The notes under the pieces are model-generated. The model did not search any database, was not told where the DNA came from, and saw only the letters and a program-made list of their open reading frames with translations. A program made the translations under genes and the position numbers. A DNA stretch of 64,000 bases from Parasediminibacterium sp051861445 (lineage in GTDB: Bacteria > Bacteroidota > Bacteroidia > Chitinophagales > Chitinophagaceae). The DNA lies in the NCBI GenBank assembly GCA_051861445.1, contig JBHYCS010000005.1, forward strand, positions 1 to 64,000, given 5' to 3'. Positions 18,738 through 26,972 of the stretch are shown piece after piece; position 1 is the stretch's first letter; each line of letters opens with the position of its first letter.

Positions 18738-19610
18738 CTACATTGCTTCAATAATTTCTAGTGATTTTTCAATTAAATTTTCTACTACCAATTTGTGATC
18801 GTTGCTAAATTGTTTGCTTACTCTATTGGCAACAATTGCATTTAGGCTTATGCAATGATGACCTAAAAGTTTACCCAAACCATAAATAGCTGCTGTTTCC
18901 ATTTCAAAATTAGAAATACGATGATTACCAAATGAAAATGTAGGTAAATGATCGATCAAGTTTGGATGTGTAAGCCCTAAACGTAAAACTCTGCCTTGTG
19001 GGCCAAAAAAACCAGGACAAGTAACGGTAATGCCATGATGAAAACCGTTTACAAAATGTTTTAATAAAGCACTACTAGCACCTGTAAGATAAGGATTGAA
19101 ATGGCTATTCAATTGTGTATGTGCGATAAATTGTTGCAATAATTGCTGCTCTTCTTCATTATTTTGATGCATATAAAAATTGAGTAGATTATCAATTCCT
19201 AATCCATGAGAACTTACTACAAAACTATCTACAGGAATGTCTTTTTGTAAAGAGCCAGAAGTACCAATTCTAATAATGTTTAGCTGCTTTAAAACGGGTT
19301 TAATTTTTCTAGTTTCAAAATCAATATTTACTAAAGCATCCAATTCGTTTAAAACAATATCAATATTGTCTGGACCAATACCTGTAGAAATTACAGTAAT
19401 TCGTTTTTTACCCAAATGACCAGTGTGACAAACAAATTCTCTGTGTTCACCTTGAGCTTCAATATGATCAAAATGTTTACTTACTTCTTTAACTCTACCA
19501 GGATCACCAACAAAAATTACGTTATCTGCAACATCTTCTGGTAATAAATCTAAATGATAAATAGCTCCACGGCTATTGATTATCAATTCGCTTTCTTCTA
19601 TACGATGCAT
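18738..19610 (-). CDS. Nucleoside phosphorylase (PNP/UDP family)
   Basis: Cytosolic phosphorylase that splits a purine or uridine nucleoside into base and ribose-1-phosphate. The family core is clear: VIFVGDPGRVKEV, ISTGIGPDNIDIVL, IRIGTSGSLQ, and a later FEMETAAIYGL segment that carries the ribose-binding glutamate. Substrate choice between uridine and purine cannot be settled by eye. I start it at the ATG at 19610 (MHRIEESELIIN), 291 residues. An in-frame ATG at 19652 exists, but a TAAATTTG promoter-like element (19629-19636) would lie inside that longer frame. It is divergent from tRNA-Cys. Confidence 0.88.
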   Translation of the reverse strand: MHRIEESELIINSRGAIYHLDLLPEDVADNVIFVGDPGRVKEVSKHFDHIEAQGEHREFVCHTGHLGKKRITVISTGIGPDNIDIVLNELDALVNIDFETRKIKPVLKQLNIIRIGTSGSLQKDIPVDSFVVSSHGLGIDNLLNFYMHQNNEEEQQLLQQFIAHTQLNSHFNPYLTGASSALLKHFVNGFHHGITVTCPGFFGPQGRVLRLGLTHPNLIDHLPTFSFGNHRISNFEMETAAIYGLGKLLGHHCISLNAIVANRVSKQFSNDHKLVVENLIEKSLEIIEAM

Positions 19611-19628
19611 AAAAAAATGTTTATTTTT

Positions 19629-19636
19629 CAAATTTA
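19629..19636 (-). promoter_or_regulatory. Bacteroidota -7 element (TAAATTTG) for the nucleoside phosphorylase
   Basis: Matches TAnnTTTG on the minus strand, 18 nt before the ATG at 19610, which supports the shorter start. I see no clear -33 TTG. Confidence 0.45.
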
Positions 19637-19686
19637 TAGTTTCGTATTTCATTTCCTTACATTATTTTCGCACTCTCAAAAAAAAT

Positions 19687-19757
19687 GGTCCTGTGGCCGA
19701 GTGGCTAGGCAGAGCTCTGCAAAAGCTTCCACAGCGGTTCGAATCCGCTCGGGACCT
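19687..19757 (+). tRNA. tRNA-Cys (GCA)
   Basis: Full cloverleaf, 71 nt. The 7-bp acceptor stem is GGTCCTG with CGGGACC (one U-G pair). The D arm is GCC/GGC, and the anticodon arm GAGCT/AGCTT has loop CTGCAAA, so the anticodon is GCA. The T arm is AGCGG/CCGCT with loop TTCGAAT, and the discriminator base is U, as expected for tRNA-Cys. CCA is not encoded. A terminator hairpin follows directly. Confidence 0.97.
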
Positions 19758-19759
19758 CA

Positions 19760-19795
19760 AAAAAGGAATAAGCAAAACGCTTATTCCTTTTTTTA
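19760..19795 (+). terminator. Intrinsic terminator after tRNA-Cys
   Basis: A 9-bp stem (19765-19773 with 19779-19787), extended by A-T pairs, with a 5-nt loop and a T-rich run. It sits immediately after the tRNA. Confidence 0.9.
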
Positions 19796-19880
19796 TTTAA
19801 CAGCAGCAAATAGACAAATGCCATACAATTTTTAAGAATGTAATTGAGCGTATTGATTAAAAAAAGTAAGAGCATACCAT

Positions 19881-19888
19881 TATATTTG
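19881..19888 (+). promoter_or_regulatory. -7 element (TATATTTG) upstream of the PAP2_C gene
   Basis: Exact TAnnTTTG match, 41 nt before the ATG at 19930. A TTG lies 25 nt further upstream (19853-19855), slightly longer than usual spacing. Confidence 0.55.
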
Positions 19889-19929
19889 CCGCTTTTATAA
19901 CTATTGTACTGATTTAATTGTGGCTATTC

Positions 19930-20553
19930 ATGAGTGCTGAAACACCAAATCTTGGTTGGAAAAAAGCTTTACAAAACCCATCTTTCAAACAAAAACTGCT
20001 AGTAAGTATTTTTTGCATTGTTGCCATCATGATATTTTTTCCTTTTTTCTTTCAATATATAGAGCAACGAAAAGGCGTTTTATTAAATGATGTTTTACTA
20101 GCACATTTACCAGCTGTAGACGTTTCTATTCCCATTTTTGCCATTATTTGGGGAACAGGATTGTTTACAACAATTAGAGGTATTCAGCATCCAACAATTG
20201 TAATCACCTTTTTTTGGTCGTTCATTCTGTTAAGTATTACTAGAATAGCTACTATTTTACTATTTCCATTGGAAGCACCGGCAGAAATTATTCCTTTAGC
20301 TGACCCAATTAGCAATGCGGTTTATGGCGGAAAGTTTATTACCAAAGATTTGTTTTACTCAGGGCATACTGCTACACAATTTTTAATGTATTTGTGTTTG
20401 CAGAAAAAGCTAGATAAAACTATTACCCTAATTTCCACTTTTTTAATAGGAGGGATGGTGCTTTTGCAACATGTACATTACACAATAGATGTGTTGGCAG
20501 CACCAATAATTACTTTCTTTTGTTTTAAAATGGCACAGAAAATAATTCAATAA
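19930..20553 (+). CDS. PAP2_C / sphingomyelin-synthase-like membrane protein
   Basis: Predicted inner-membrane lipid phosphatase or phosphotransferase, 207 residues, with about six hydrophobic segments. The catalytic His-His-Asp pattern of the sphingomyelin synthase-like PAP2_C family is present: YSGHTAT in one loop and HVHYTIDV near the C-terminus. In characterised relatives these residues transfer a phospho-head group between lipids or hydrolyse it. The ATG at 19930 is preferred over an upstream TTG at 19918. It converges with an Omp85-type gene only 4 bp away. Chitinophagaceae make sphingolipids, so a sphingolipid head-group role is possible but is inference. Confidence 0.75.
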   Translation: MSAETPNLGWKKALQNPSFKQKLLVSIFCIVAIMIFFPFFFQYIEQRKGVLLNDVLLAHLPAVDVSIPIFAIIWGTGLFTTIRGIQHPTIVITFFWSFILLSITRIATILLFPLEAPAEIIPLADPISNAVYGGKFITKDLFYSGHTATQFLMYLCLQKKLDKTITLISTFLIGGMVLLQHVHYTIDVLAAPIITFFCFKMAQKIIQ

Positions 20554-20557
20554 TAAG

Positions 20558-21649
20558 CTAAAAAGCTTCTCCAAGCTGAAAATACAAACCACTTCCACCA
20601 ATAGAATTAATGCCATAATCCATCCGAATATTTAGCTTTTCTGATTTATTTACGGCAAATCTTATTCCACCTCCAAAAGCATATTTCATGTTTTTAAGAG
20701 AATATAAATTTACTTTTTCCGACACATCGCCCATGCTGCCAAAAGCAACCAATGAAAAACGTTTGTATAAGGGAAATCTATATTCAGATTGAATGACCAA
20801 TTGTTGTTTATCTCTAAATCTTCCATCGTAAAATCCACGCATACTGTTTGTTCCGCCTAAAGTAGCTAAACTTCTTAGCGGAATTTGTTCACCTGAATTA
20901 TTAAAACTAAGCATTTGTAAGGCTAAAACTGTTTTTTTAGATACTTCTATGTATTTTCTGCAATCTAAAACAAAGTTGGTGTACACAAATTGAGAGCCCA
21001 AATAACGATCGAAATGATTAAAATATAGTTGAATAAAAGTGCCATTATTGGGAGAAAAAGCGTTGTTTCTACTATCATACGTAATACTACCACCTAAGCC
21101 TGCAATAAAATAACCATTTCTACCTGCTACTTTTTCTACATCAAAAATGCCACCCTGTTGGTAATCTACATTCATGAGCTTTTGCGTTTCAAACAGTACA
21201 CCAACAAACAACTTTTTTCCAATTTTTCGTAATAGATGCAGATTTATATAATATTGTTTAAATGAATATTCTTCTTCATTTTCATTTTTTGATTGATTTC
21301 CAAGACCCCAAAATTTGTCAGGAAAAGAGCTATACGAAATTTCTTCGTTCAGTATGAAAGATTCATTTCCAAAATATTGAGAACCTTCAATAGCAGCTAT
21401 AAACTGTTTTTTAACAGAATATAAACTCAATAATTGTAGGTTAGATGTTCTACTGATGGTATCTTTTTTAAACATTCTAAATGTTGTAGAACTAGCGGCT
21501 CCAAAACTCCAACCTGTTTCGATAGATCTTGCAATAACAGGAAAAAGTACCCATTTGCTTTTGGGTGAAGAGAGGGTAGAATCGTTTTGGCAAAAAACTG
21601 CAATTGAAATAAGGGCAAAACAAGTAGTTAGTGTCTTTTTCTTTAACAT
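20558..21649 (-). CDS. BamA/TamA family (bacterial surface antigen) outer membrane barrel protein
   Basis: 363-residue outer-membrane protein with a signal peptide (about 1-20, ending FCQND). It resembles the C-terminal barrel of Omp85 proteins. The sequence shows alternating amphipathic strands, GGSITYDSRNNAFSPNNGTFIQ (a classic Omp85 first-strand motif), the LGGTNSMRGFYDGRFRD loop equivalent to the conserved RGF motif of barrel loop L6, and a C-terminal aromatic (EAF). It has no POTRA domains, so it is shorter than BamA or TamA. Similar POTRA-less proteins are common in Bacteroidota and their cargo is unknown. A -7-like element (21665-21672) lies 15 nt upstream of the start. Confidence 0.82.
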   Translation of the reverse strand: MLKKKTLTTCFALISIAVFCQNDSTLSSPKSKWVLFPVIARSIETGWSFGAASSTTFRMFKKDTISRTSNLQLLSLYSVKKQFIAAIEGSQYFGNESFILNEEISYSSFPDKFWGLGNQSKNENEEEYSFKQYYINLHLLRKIGKKLFVGVLFETQKLMNVDYQQGGIFDVEKVAGRNGYFIAGLGGSITYDSRNNAFSPNNGTFIQLYFNHFDRYLGSQFVYTNFVLDCRKYIEVSKKTVLALQMLSFNNSGEQIPLRSLATLGGTNSMRGFYDGRFRDKQQLVIQSEYRFPLYKRFSLVAFGSMGDVSEKVNLYSLKNMKYAFGGGIRFAVNKSEKLNIRMDYGINSIGGSGLYFQLGEAF

Positions 21650-21809
21650 ATAAGTCAGTCAGTTCAAAAATATGAAGCATGCAAAGTGAAAAAAATTGTA
21701 AATCGAAAATTCTTTCAACTACAAATTTTAATTTTAATCGTAAGTTTGCAATTTTATAATAATTTCTTAACATTACACATTACTTTATAGACTAACCTTT
21801 TTTAGAAGC

Positions 21810-22628
21810 ATGAATAAAAAAAAATGGGAATCGGATTTTCAATTGGGAGAACAGCTAACTGACGAACAGTTGCGTTTTTTTCAAGAACATGGCGTTATTG
21901 TTTTTAGAAACTTTTTATCGAAGGAAAGAGTTGAATTATATATTAGCGAATTAAAACGTATTGAACAGCAGTGGCTTAACGAAAAACGTGAAAAAGTAAA
22001 TGGTATTCCATTAAAATTTGGTAAAAATGAAGATGGAAGTTTAACCATTCAACGCTTATGCTTTTCATCGTTATACAGCGAATATTTGCATGAGTTATTA
22101 GCAGATAGTCGCTTAAAATCATTAGCAGGTTTTTTGCATCCTTATGAAGGAAGAATTGCAGAAAATGAAAAAGATGGGTTAGTAATAAACAATTACATCA
22201 ATACTCCTAATAGCACATTTACACAAATGGGATGGCATACAGATAGCCCAAGAGATTTATTTCTTGGACAGAAAATTATGCCTATGTTAAATGTTGGAAT
22301 TCATTTAGACACTTGTTTGTTTGAGAATGGAGGTTTACGTGTTATTCCAGGAACACAAAACCAAAACATTATTAAACTATTATTTGGAAAAAAATATTTC
22401 ATTGATAACTCTGATGATAAAAAAGAGGTAGGATTTGATATTTTTTCAGGAGACTTAACGGTGCATGATGGTCGTTTATGGCACCGAGTGAAACAATCTC
22501 CATTAATGGGAGAAGCAAGTAGAAGAAGGGTAATGTATGTACCAATAATTACTGGTAAGTTTAAACCTAAAAACGAGCAAAGTAAAACTCCATTTTACCA
22601 TAAGTTTACCAACAAAGTACATCACTAA
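21810..22628 (+). CDS. Phytanoyl-CoA dioxygenase (PhyH) family protein
   Basis: Predicted Fe(II)/2-oxoglutarate-dependent oxygenase, 272 residues. The iron triad is visible: H143 and D145 in GWHTDSP, and H225 in GRLWHRV. The GGLRVIPGTQ motif lies between them and an arginine-rich RRRVMYVP follows; one of those arginines would bind 2-oxoglutarate. Family members hydroxylate lipids, amino acids or secondary metabolites, so the substrate cannot be named. It is monocistronic: a TAAGTTTG -7 element lies at 21741-21748 and a hairpin follows the stop. Confidence 0.88.
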   Translation: MNKKKWESDFQLGEQLTDEQLRFFQEHGVIVFRNFLSKERVELYISELKRIEQQWLNEKREKVNGIPLKFGKNEDGSLTIQRLCFSSLYSEYLHELLADSRLKSLAGFLHPYEGRIAENEKDGLVINNYINTPNSTFTQMGWHTDSPRDLFLGQKIMPMLNVGIHLDTCLFENGGLRVIPGTQNQNIIKLLFGKKYFIDNSDDKKEVGFDIFSGDLTVHDGRLWHRVKQSPLMGEASRRRVMYVPIITGKFKPKNEQSKTPFYHKFTNKVHH

Positions 22629-22650
22629 AAGCTATTTATTCATAAAATTC

Positions 22651-22684
22651 AAGGTTGACAATTCAAATTGTCAACCTTATTTAT
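22651..22684 (+). terminator. Intrinsic terminator after the PhyH gene
   Basis: A perfect 12-bp stem (22651-22662 with 22667-22678), 4-nt loop, and a T-rich but interrupted tail. Confidence 0.78.
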
Positions 22685-22703
22685 TTAAATTAACTCATCA
22701 TTT

Positions 22704-23480
22704 ATGCAATATGCATTAATTACAGGTGCAAGTAAAGGAATTGGTAAAGCAATTGCTACACAGCTTGCCCAAAGAGGAATTCATGTATTATTGGTGGCAC
22801 GAAGTGGAGATTTGTTGCAAAAATTAGCTGCCGATATTCAAGAAGAATACAAAGTACAAGCGTTTTATTTAGCCATAGATTTATCAAAAGCAGATGCTTC
22901 GAAACAAATTTTTGATTGGTGTATTAATAATAAATACACAGTTAATATTTTAGTAAATAATGCAGGTTATGGTTTAAGTGGTTTATTTGGTAACTACAGT
23001 TTAGACGAACATCAAGCCATGATGCAAGTAAATATGCAGGTGCCTGTACAACTTACGCATTATTTTTTATCGATGTTACAGCAACAATCGAAAGCATATA
23101 TTTTAAATATTGCTAGTTCGGCTGCTTATCAAGCTGTACCGGGTTTAAGTGTGTATGCAGCTACCAAAGCATTTGTTTTAAATTTTAGTAGAGGATTGCA
23201 ATACGAATTAAGAAAAACCTCAGTATCTGTAACAGCTGTTAGTCCAGGTGCTACTGATACTGATTTTCCAAATAGAGCTAAAGTTGGTGATAAAGCACTT
23301 AAAACGGCTGAGAAAGTAAATATGACACCAAATGCTGTTGCAAAAATTGCCATTGATGCTATGTTTGCCAGAAAAACAGAAGTTGTTGCGGGTTTTATTA
23401 ATCAATTAGGTGCATTTTTAGTTTGGCTTCTACCCAAAAAACTAGCAGAAAAAACGGCTGCCAATATTTATAATTTATAG
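22704..23480 (+). CDS. Short-chain dehydrogenase/reductase (SDR)
   Basis: NAD(P)-dependent oxidoreductase of the classical SDR type, 258 residues. Marks are the cofactor loop TGASKGIG (7-14), NNAG (85-88), and the active-site Ser (SSAAY, about 138-142), Tyr151 and Lys155 in YAATK. The VSPGATDTDF segment closes the cofactor site. The ARS after strand 2 (residues 32-34) suggests NADPH preference. It looks like the DltE/YqjQ-like subgroup of unknown substrate. It stands between the PhyH gene and tRNA-Arg. Confidence 0.9.
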   Translation: MQYALITGASKGIGKAIATQLAQRGIHVLLVARSGDLLQKLAADIQEEYKVQAFYLAIDLSKADASKQIFDWCINNKYTVNILVNNAGYGLSGLFGNYSLDEHQAMMQVNMQVPVQLTHYFLSMLQQQSKAYILNIASSAAYQAVPGLSVYAATKAFVLNFSRGLQYELRKTSVSVTAVSPGATDTDFPNRAKVGDKALKTAEKVNMTPNAVAKIAIDAMFARKTEVVAGFINQLGAFLVWLLPKKLAEKTAANIYNL

Positions 23481-23516
23481 ATAAATTTAAAAAACGGTAT
23501 AAAAAGTAGAAAAGGC

Positions 23517-23548
23517 TTTTGCAAATTGTGCCGAACCTACTATATTTG
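23517..23548 (+). promoter_or_regulatory. Promoter of tRNA-Arg
   Basis: A -33 TTTTG (23517-23521), 19-nt spacer and a perfect -7 TATATTTG (23541-23548) end 17 nt before the tRNA. This is a textbook Bacteroidota promoter. Confidence 0.85.
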
Positions 23549-23565
23549 CAATCCAAATAAAAAAT

Positions 23566-23639
23566 GGCTGCGTAGCTCAACTGAATAGAGCATCTGACTA
23601 CGGATCAGAAGGTTTTAGGTTTGAATCCTAACGCGGTCA
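23566..23639 (+). tRNA. tRNA-Arg (ACG)
   Basis: Full 74-nt cloverleaf. The acceptor stem GGCTGCG/CGCGGTC has two G-U wobbles. The D arm is GCTC/GAGC, and the anticodon arm TCTGA/TCAGA has loop CTACGGA, so the anticodon is ACG; its first base is expected to be edited to inosine by TadA. The T arm is TTAGG/CCTAA with loop TTTGAAT, and the discriminator is A. CCA is not encoded. Confidence 0.96.
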
Positions 23640-23640
23640 C

Positions 23641-23673
23641 AAAGGGGTTTCAAGAAATTGAAGCCCTTTTTTT
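23641..23673 (+). terminator. Intrinsic terminator after tRNA-Arg
   Basis: An 11-bp stem with two G-U pairs (23641-23653 with 23658-23670), a GAAA tetraloop and a T-run. It begins one base after the tRNA. Confidence 0.9.
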
Positions 23674-23713
23674 ATAGCTTCCAGTTTTTTTCAAAGCTAA
23701 ATTTCTATTTCCG

Positions 23714-24691
23714 ATGCAGTTTTTTAGCAATATCGATATTAAACCTTTTCCTGAAAATATTCAGTATACCCATAAAATGTTATTGGTGGGTAGTTGTTTT
23801 ACCGAACACATCGGAAATTTCTTGAAAGATGTAAAGTTTAATATTTTACAGAACCCCAATGGAATTTTATTTGACCCTTTGAGTGTGTGTAAAAGCATTA
23901 CAAGTTATATTCAACACCAACAGTTTACCACTAACGATCTATTTTATTTGAACGAAGCATGGCATAGTTGGCAACATCACAGTTGTTTTTCAGGAATTGA
24001 TAAGGAGGCGGTTGTTCAACAAATAAATGCTTCTCAAACTGCAGCACATCATCAATTAAAACATGCCGATTGGTTAATTATTACTTTAGGATCATCGTTT
24101 GTTTATAAACTAGCTAGCGACCAAACTACTGTAGCTAATTGTCATAAAGCTCCTGCACAAACATTTATCAAACATTTGTGCACTATTGAAGAGATTGTGA
24201 TTGCAATTGACACATTGGTGTACCAACTTTTTTTATTTAATCCATCAATAAAAATATTATTCACCATTAGCCCTGTTCGGCATTTGAGAGATGGTGTGGT
24301 GGAAAATAATAGGAGTAAAGCAAGGTTAATAGAAGCTGTTCATCATATTGTAAATAAGTTTAACAATATTTACTATTTTCCTGCTTACGAATTGGTAATT
24401 GATGTATTAAGAGATTATCGTTTTTATGATATAGACTTAGCTCATCCTAATTATGCAGCTACGCAATTTGTTTTAGAGCATTTTGGTAAAACCTGTATGA
24501 ACCAAGATACTCAGCAATTAATGGAGGAAATTAAAAAAATTGTGATTGCAAAAAAACACAAACCATGTAACCCTACATCCTCTCAACATCAACAATTTTT
24601 AAAAAATCATCTTCATAAAACACAAGTTTTACAGGAAAAATATCCATACTTAAACTTTAATGAAGAAGTTGAATATTTTGGTAAAATGTAA
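23714..24691 (+). CDS. GSCFA domain protein
   Basis: 325-residue protein with the motif that names the GSCFA family near the N-terminus, here GSCFTEHIGN (about 27-36). It continues with a conserved ITLGSSFVY and a later ISPVRHLRDG. The block order G-S, then L-G-S, then H-L, resembles SGNH/GDSL-type hydrolases, so an esterase or acyl-transferase activity is plausible but unproven. I see no signal peptide. It converges with miaE, the two stops only 8 bp apart. Confidence 0.85.
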   Translation: MQFFSNIDIKPFPENIQYTHKMLLVGSCFTEHIGNFLKDVKFNILQNPNGILFDPLSVCKSITSYIQHQQFTTNDLFYLNEAWHSWQHHSCFSGIDKEAVVQQINASQTAAHHQLKHADWLIITLGSSFVYKLASDQTTVANCHKAPAQTFIKHLCTIEEIVIAIDTLVYQLFLFNPSIKILFTISPVRHLRDGVVENNRSKARLIEAVHHIVNKFNNIYYFPAYELVIDVLRDYRFYDIDLAHPNYAATQFVLEHFGKTCMNQDTQQLMEEIKKIVIAKKHKPCNPTSSQHQQFLKNHLHKTQVLQEKYPYLNFNEEVEYFGKM

Positions 24692-24699
24692 TAGGAAAT

Positions 24700-25320
24700 C
24701 TAATGAATTCTATCTCCTCTAACTTCTAAGTTTTTCATTACTTCAACCTCATAGTTCAGCCATTGTTGCCAACGGGTTCTTACTTTTTCTTTGTCGAAAT
24801 ATGTTTCGGCTAAATCTATAAACAAAGTGTAATGTCCTGCCTCACTTTCCATAAATCGTCTGTAAAAATTACGCATGTAGGTATCTTCTAATCCTTCACT
24901 CAAGCGTTTAAAACGTTCACAACTTCTAGCTTCAACCAAGGCCATTGTTAATAATTGGTCTAGCATTCTATCTTCTTCTCTTCCTCCTTTTTGTTGAAAT
25001 GCAATTAATTGGTTTACATATTCATCTCTTCTTTGTACGCCTAATTTTAAGTTTCTTTTTTTCAATTCATTTAATACCAATCTAAAATGCCCCCATTCTT
25101 CAGTAACAATTGGTGCAAGTTCAAAAACCAATTTTTCTCTATCAGAATATCTTTGAATTAAAGAAATGCAAGTAAGTGCTGCTTTTTGTTCGCAATAAGC
25201 ATGATCGGTTAAAATGGCTTCTAAGTCAATAGCGGCAAGGTTTACCCATCTAGGATCTGTGGGTAATTGTAAGCCTAAAATATTTTTTGTATCTATAGAT
25301 AATTCGGTTTCAATATTCAT
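24700..25320 (-). CDS. miaE: tRNA-(ms2io6A)-hydroxylase MiaE
   Basis: Non-haem diiron monooxygenase that hydroxylates the isopentenyl group of ms2i6A37 in tRNA, using O2. The 206-residue protein shows ferritin-like helices with metal ligands in DHAYCEQKA, EEWGHF (E-x2-H pattern) and ESEAGHY. LVEARSCERF and YRRFMESEAGHYTLF are characteristic of the family. I chose the ATG at 25320 (MNIETELS); the open frame extends to 25443 but the added 41 residues do not fit and would run over the divergent bioF start. It presumes that MiaA and MiaB exist elsewhere. Confidence 0.9.
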   Translation of the reverse strand: MNIETELSIDTKNILGLQLPTDPRWVNLAAIDLEAILTDHAYCEQKAALTCISLIQRYSDREKLVFELAPIVTEEWGHFRLVLNELKKRNLKLGVQRRDEYVNQLIAFQQKGGREEDRMLDQLLTMALVEARSCERFKRLSEGLEDTYMRNFYRRFMESEAGHYTLFIDLAETYFDKEKVRTRWQQWLNYEVEVMKNLEVRGDRIH

Positions 25321-25346
25321 ATTCAATGTTTGTGCAAGTGCAACAA

Positions 25347-25381
25347 TTTGTTTTACAATACTTTGTAAAGATTTAGTTTTG
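25347..25381 (+). promoter_or_regulatory. Promoter of bioF with almost no leader
   Basis: -33 TTTG (25347-25350), a 23-nt spacer and -7 TAGTTTTG (25374-25381). The -7 ends only 4 nt before the bioF ATG, so the transcript would start at or next to the start codon. Confidence 0.6.
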
Positions 25382-25385
25382 AAAA

Positions 25386-26474
25386 ATGTATAACGATCAA
25401 TTTCTATTGGCAAAATTACAAGAGCGTTCACAACAAAACGCATTTAGAACTTTAAAGTTGCCAAACAATTGGGTAGATTTTTGTAGCAATGATTATTTGG
25501 GTTTGGTAAAAAATAATTTGTTGCAAGTTTCGCCTCATTTATACAAACATGGTTCTACAGGGTCTCGTTTATTAGCAGGAAATGATGTTTTGATGGAACA
25601 AGTAGAGCAACACATTGCAACTTTTCATCAGTCAGAATCAGCATTATTATTTAATTCTGGTTATGATGCTAATGTAGGATTGCTTTCATCAGTTCCACAA
25701 AAAGGGGATACCATTATTTATGATTTTTTAATTCATGCATCTATTAGAGATGGCATTCGTTTATCTCAAGCTCAATCTTTTTCATTTTTACACAATGATT
25801 TGAATGATTTGGAAAGAAGGTTACAGCAAGCAACCGGAAATATTTTTGTTGTAACCGAATCGGTATTTAGTATGGATGGAGATTTTTGTTTGTTGGAAGA
25901 AATAATGGCTCTTTGTAAACAATATCATGCACATTTAATTGTAGACGAAGCTCATGCAACTGGAGTTATAGGTGAAAAAGGAGAGGGACTAGTGCAACAA
26001 TTCCATTTTCAAAAACAAGTATTTGCACGTATTCATACGTTTGGAAAAGCTTGTGGTACACATGGTGCTGTTGTTTTAGGATCAAATACTTTAAGACATT
26101 ACTTGATTAATTTTGCAAGAAGTTTTATTTATTCAACTGCATTACCACAGCATACGATTGCAACAATTGAAAAAAGTTATCAAACATTTCCTTTCATGTA
26201 TGCAGAAAGAAAACATTTGAATCAATTAATCCAAATGTTTCAAAGTAGTACAGTTGCTTATCCTAAACTAACATCTTTTACGCCGATACAAATTGTAATG
26301 ATTTCAGGAAATGATGCTGTAAAAAAAGTTTCTGCATCTATACAAAATAAGGAATTGGATGTACGACCTATTTTATATCCTACTGTACCAAAAGGGAAAG
26401 AAAGATTACGGATTGTACTACATAGTTTTAATACAGAGCAAGAACTTGCTAGCCTTATTCAAGCACTTCAATAA
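25386..26474 (+). CDS. bioF: 8-amino-7-oxononanoate synthase (alpha-oxoamine synthase family)
   Basis: PLP enzyme that condenses an acyl-CoA with an amino acid; BioF joins pimeloyl-ACP/CoA and L-alanine in biotin synthesis. The 362-residue protein has FCSNDYLGL, GSTGSRLLAGN, DEAHATGVIG (PLP ring contact) and the PLP lysine K221 in HTFGKACG. The later LINFARSFIYSTALP is closer to BioF than to serine palmitoyltransferase or Kbl. No other bio gene is in the window, so an alternative alpha-oxoamine synthase cannot be fully excluded. It converges with the rfaE2-like gene, 3 bp away. Confidence 0.8.
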   Translation: MYNDQFLLAKLQERSQQNAFRTLKLPNNWVDFCSNDYLGLVKNNLLQVSPHLYKHGSTGSRLLAGNDVLMEQVEQHIATFHQSESALLFNSGYDANVGLLSSVPQKGDTIIYDFLIHASIRDGIRLSQAQSFSFLHNDLNDLERRLQQATGNIFVVTESVFSMDGDFCLLEEIMALCKQYHAHLIVDEAHATGVIGEKGEGLVQQFHFQKQVFARIHTFGKACGTHGAVVLGSNTLRHYLINFARSFIYSTALPQHTIATIEKSYQTFPFMYAERKHLNQLIQMFQSSTVAYPKLTSFTPIQIVMISGNDAVKKVSASIQNKELDVRPILYPTVPKGKERLRIVLHSFNTEQELASLIQALQ

Positions 26475-26477
26475 AAT

Positions 26478-26972
26478 TTATCCTAATGATTTTATTTTCC
26501 CAATGATGCCTGTAGTGGAAAAACCGTCTACAATATTGTTGATTACAACATTTCCGCCATTTGCAATTACTTCTTTTGCTCCAACAATTTGATCAATTGT
26601 ATAATCGCCTCCTTTTACCAAAACATTGGGTAAAATAGCGTTAATAAGGTTTAATGGAGTATCTTCTTCAAAAATAACCACAGCATCAACAACTACTAAA
26701 CTTGCCAACACTAATGCTCTACTTTGTTCATTATTAATAGGCCTTTCATTTCCCTTTAGGCGTTTGGTGCTAGCATCACTATTTACCCCAACAATTAAAA
26801 TATCCGCTTCACTAGCTGCTTTAGACAAAGAAAAAATATGTCCTTCATGTAAAATATCGAAACAGCCATTGGTGAACGCAATGGTTAATCCTTTTAATCT
26901 CCAACCGTTAATGGCTGATAATAATGAAGGAAGTGTATATATTTTACTTTTTATTGCTTCTGTTTTTTTCAT
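26478..26972 (-). CDS. rfaE2: D-glycero-beta-D-manno-heptose 1-phosphate adenylyltransferase (RfaE2/HldE C-domain-like)
   Basis: Nucleotidyltransferase that activates heptose-1-phosphate for lipopolysaccharide core. The 164-residue single-domain protein has the cytidylyltransferase fold: FTNGCFDILHEGH (HxGH variant), VGVNSDAST, a KRLKGNERPINNEQSRA segment and LVKGGDY, which matches the RfaE2 type. The kinase domain fused in E. coli HldE is absent; a separate kinase would be encoded elsewhere. Its ATG overlaps the flippase-like gene's stop by 4 bp. Other cytidylyltransferases such as GCT use CDP-glycerol, but the motif set points to RfaE2. Confidence 0.85.
   Translation of the reverse strand: MKKTEAIKSKIYTLPSLLSAINGWRLKGLTIAFTNGCFDILHEGHIFSLSKAASEADILIVGVNSDASTKRLKGNERPINNEQSRALVLASLVVVDAVVIFEEDTPLNLINAILPNVLVKGGDYTIDQIVGAKEVIANGGNVVINNIVDGFSTTGIIGKIKSLG

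Noticed and set aside
18738..19652. Start of the nucleoside phosphorylase at 19652
   Set aside because: The extra 14 residues lack family similarity and a promoter-like element lies inside them. I used 19610.
19930..26474. A possible sphingolipid gene cluster (PAP2_C, PhyH, SDR, alpha-oxoamine synthase)
   Set aside because: The alpha-oxoamine synthase has BioF rather than serine palmitoyltransferase features. The genes are on different strands and separated by terminators and a tRNA, so I do not claim a pathway.
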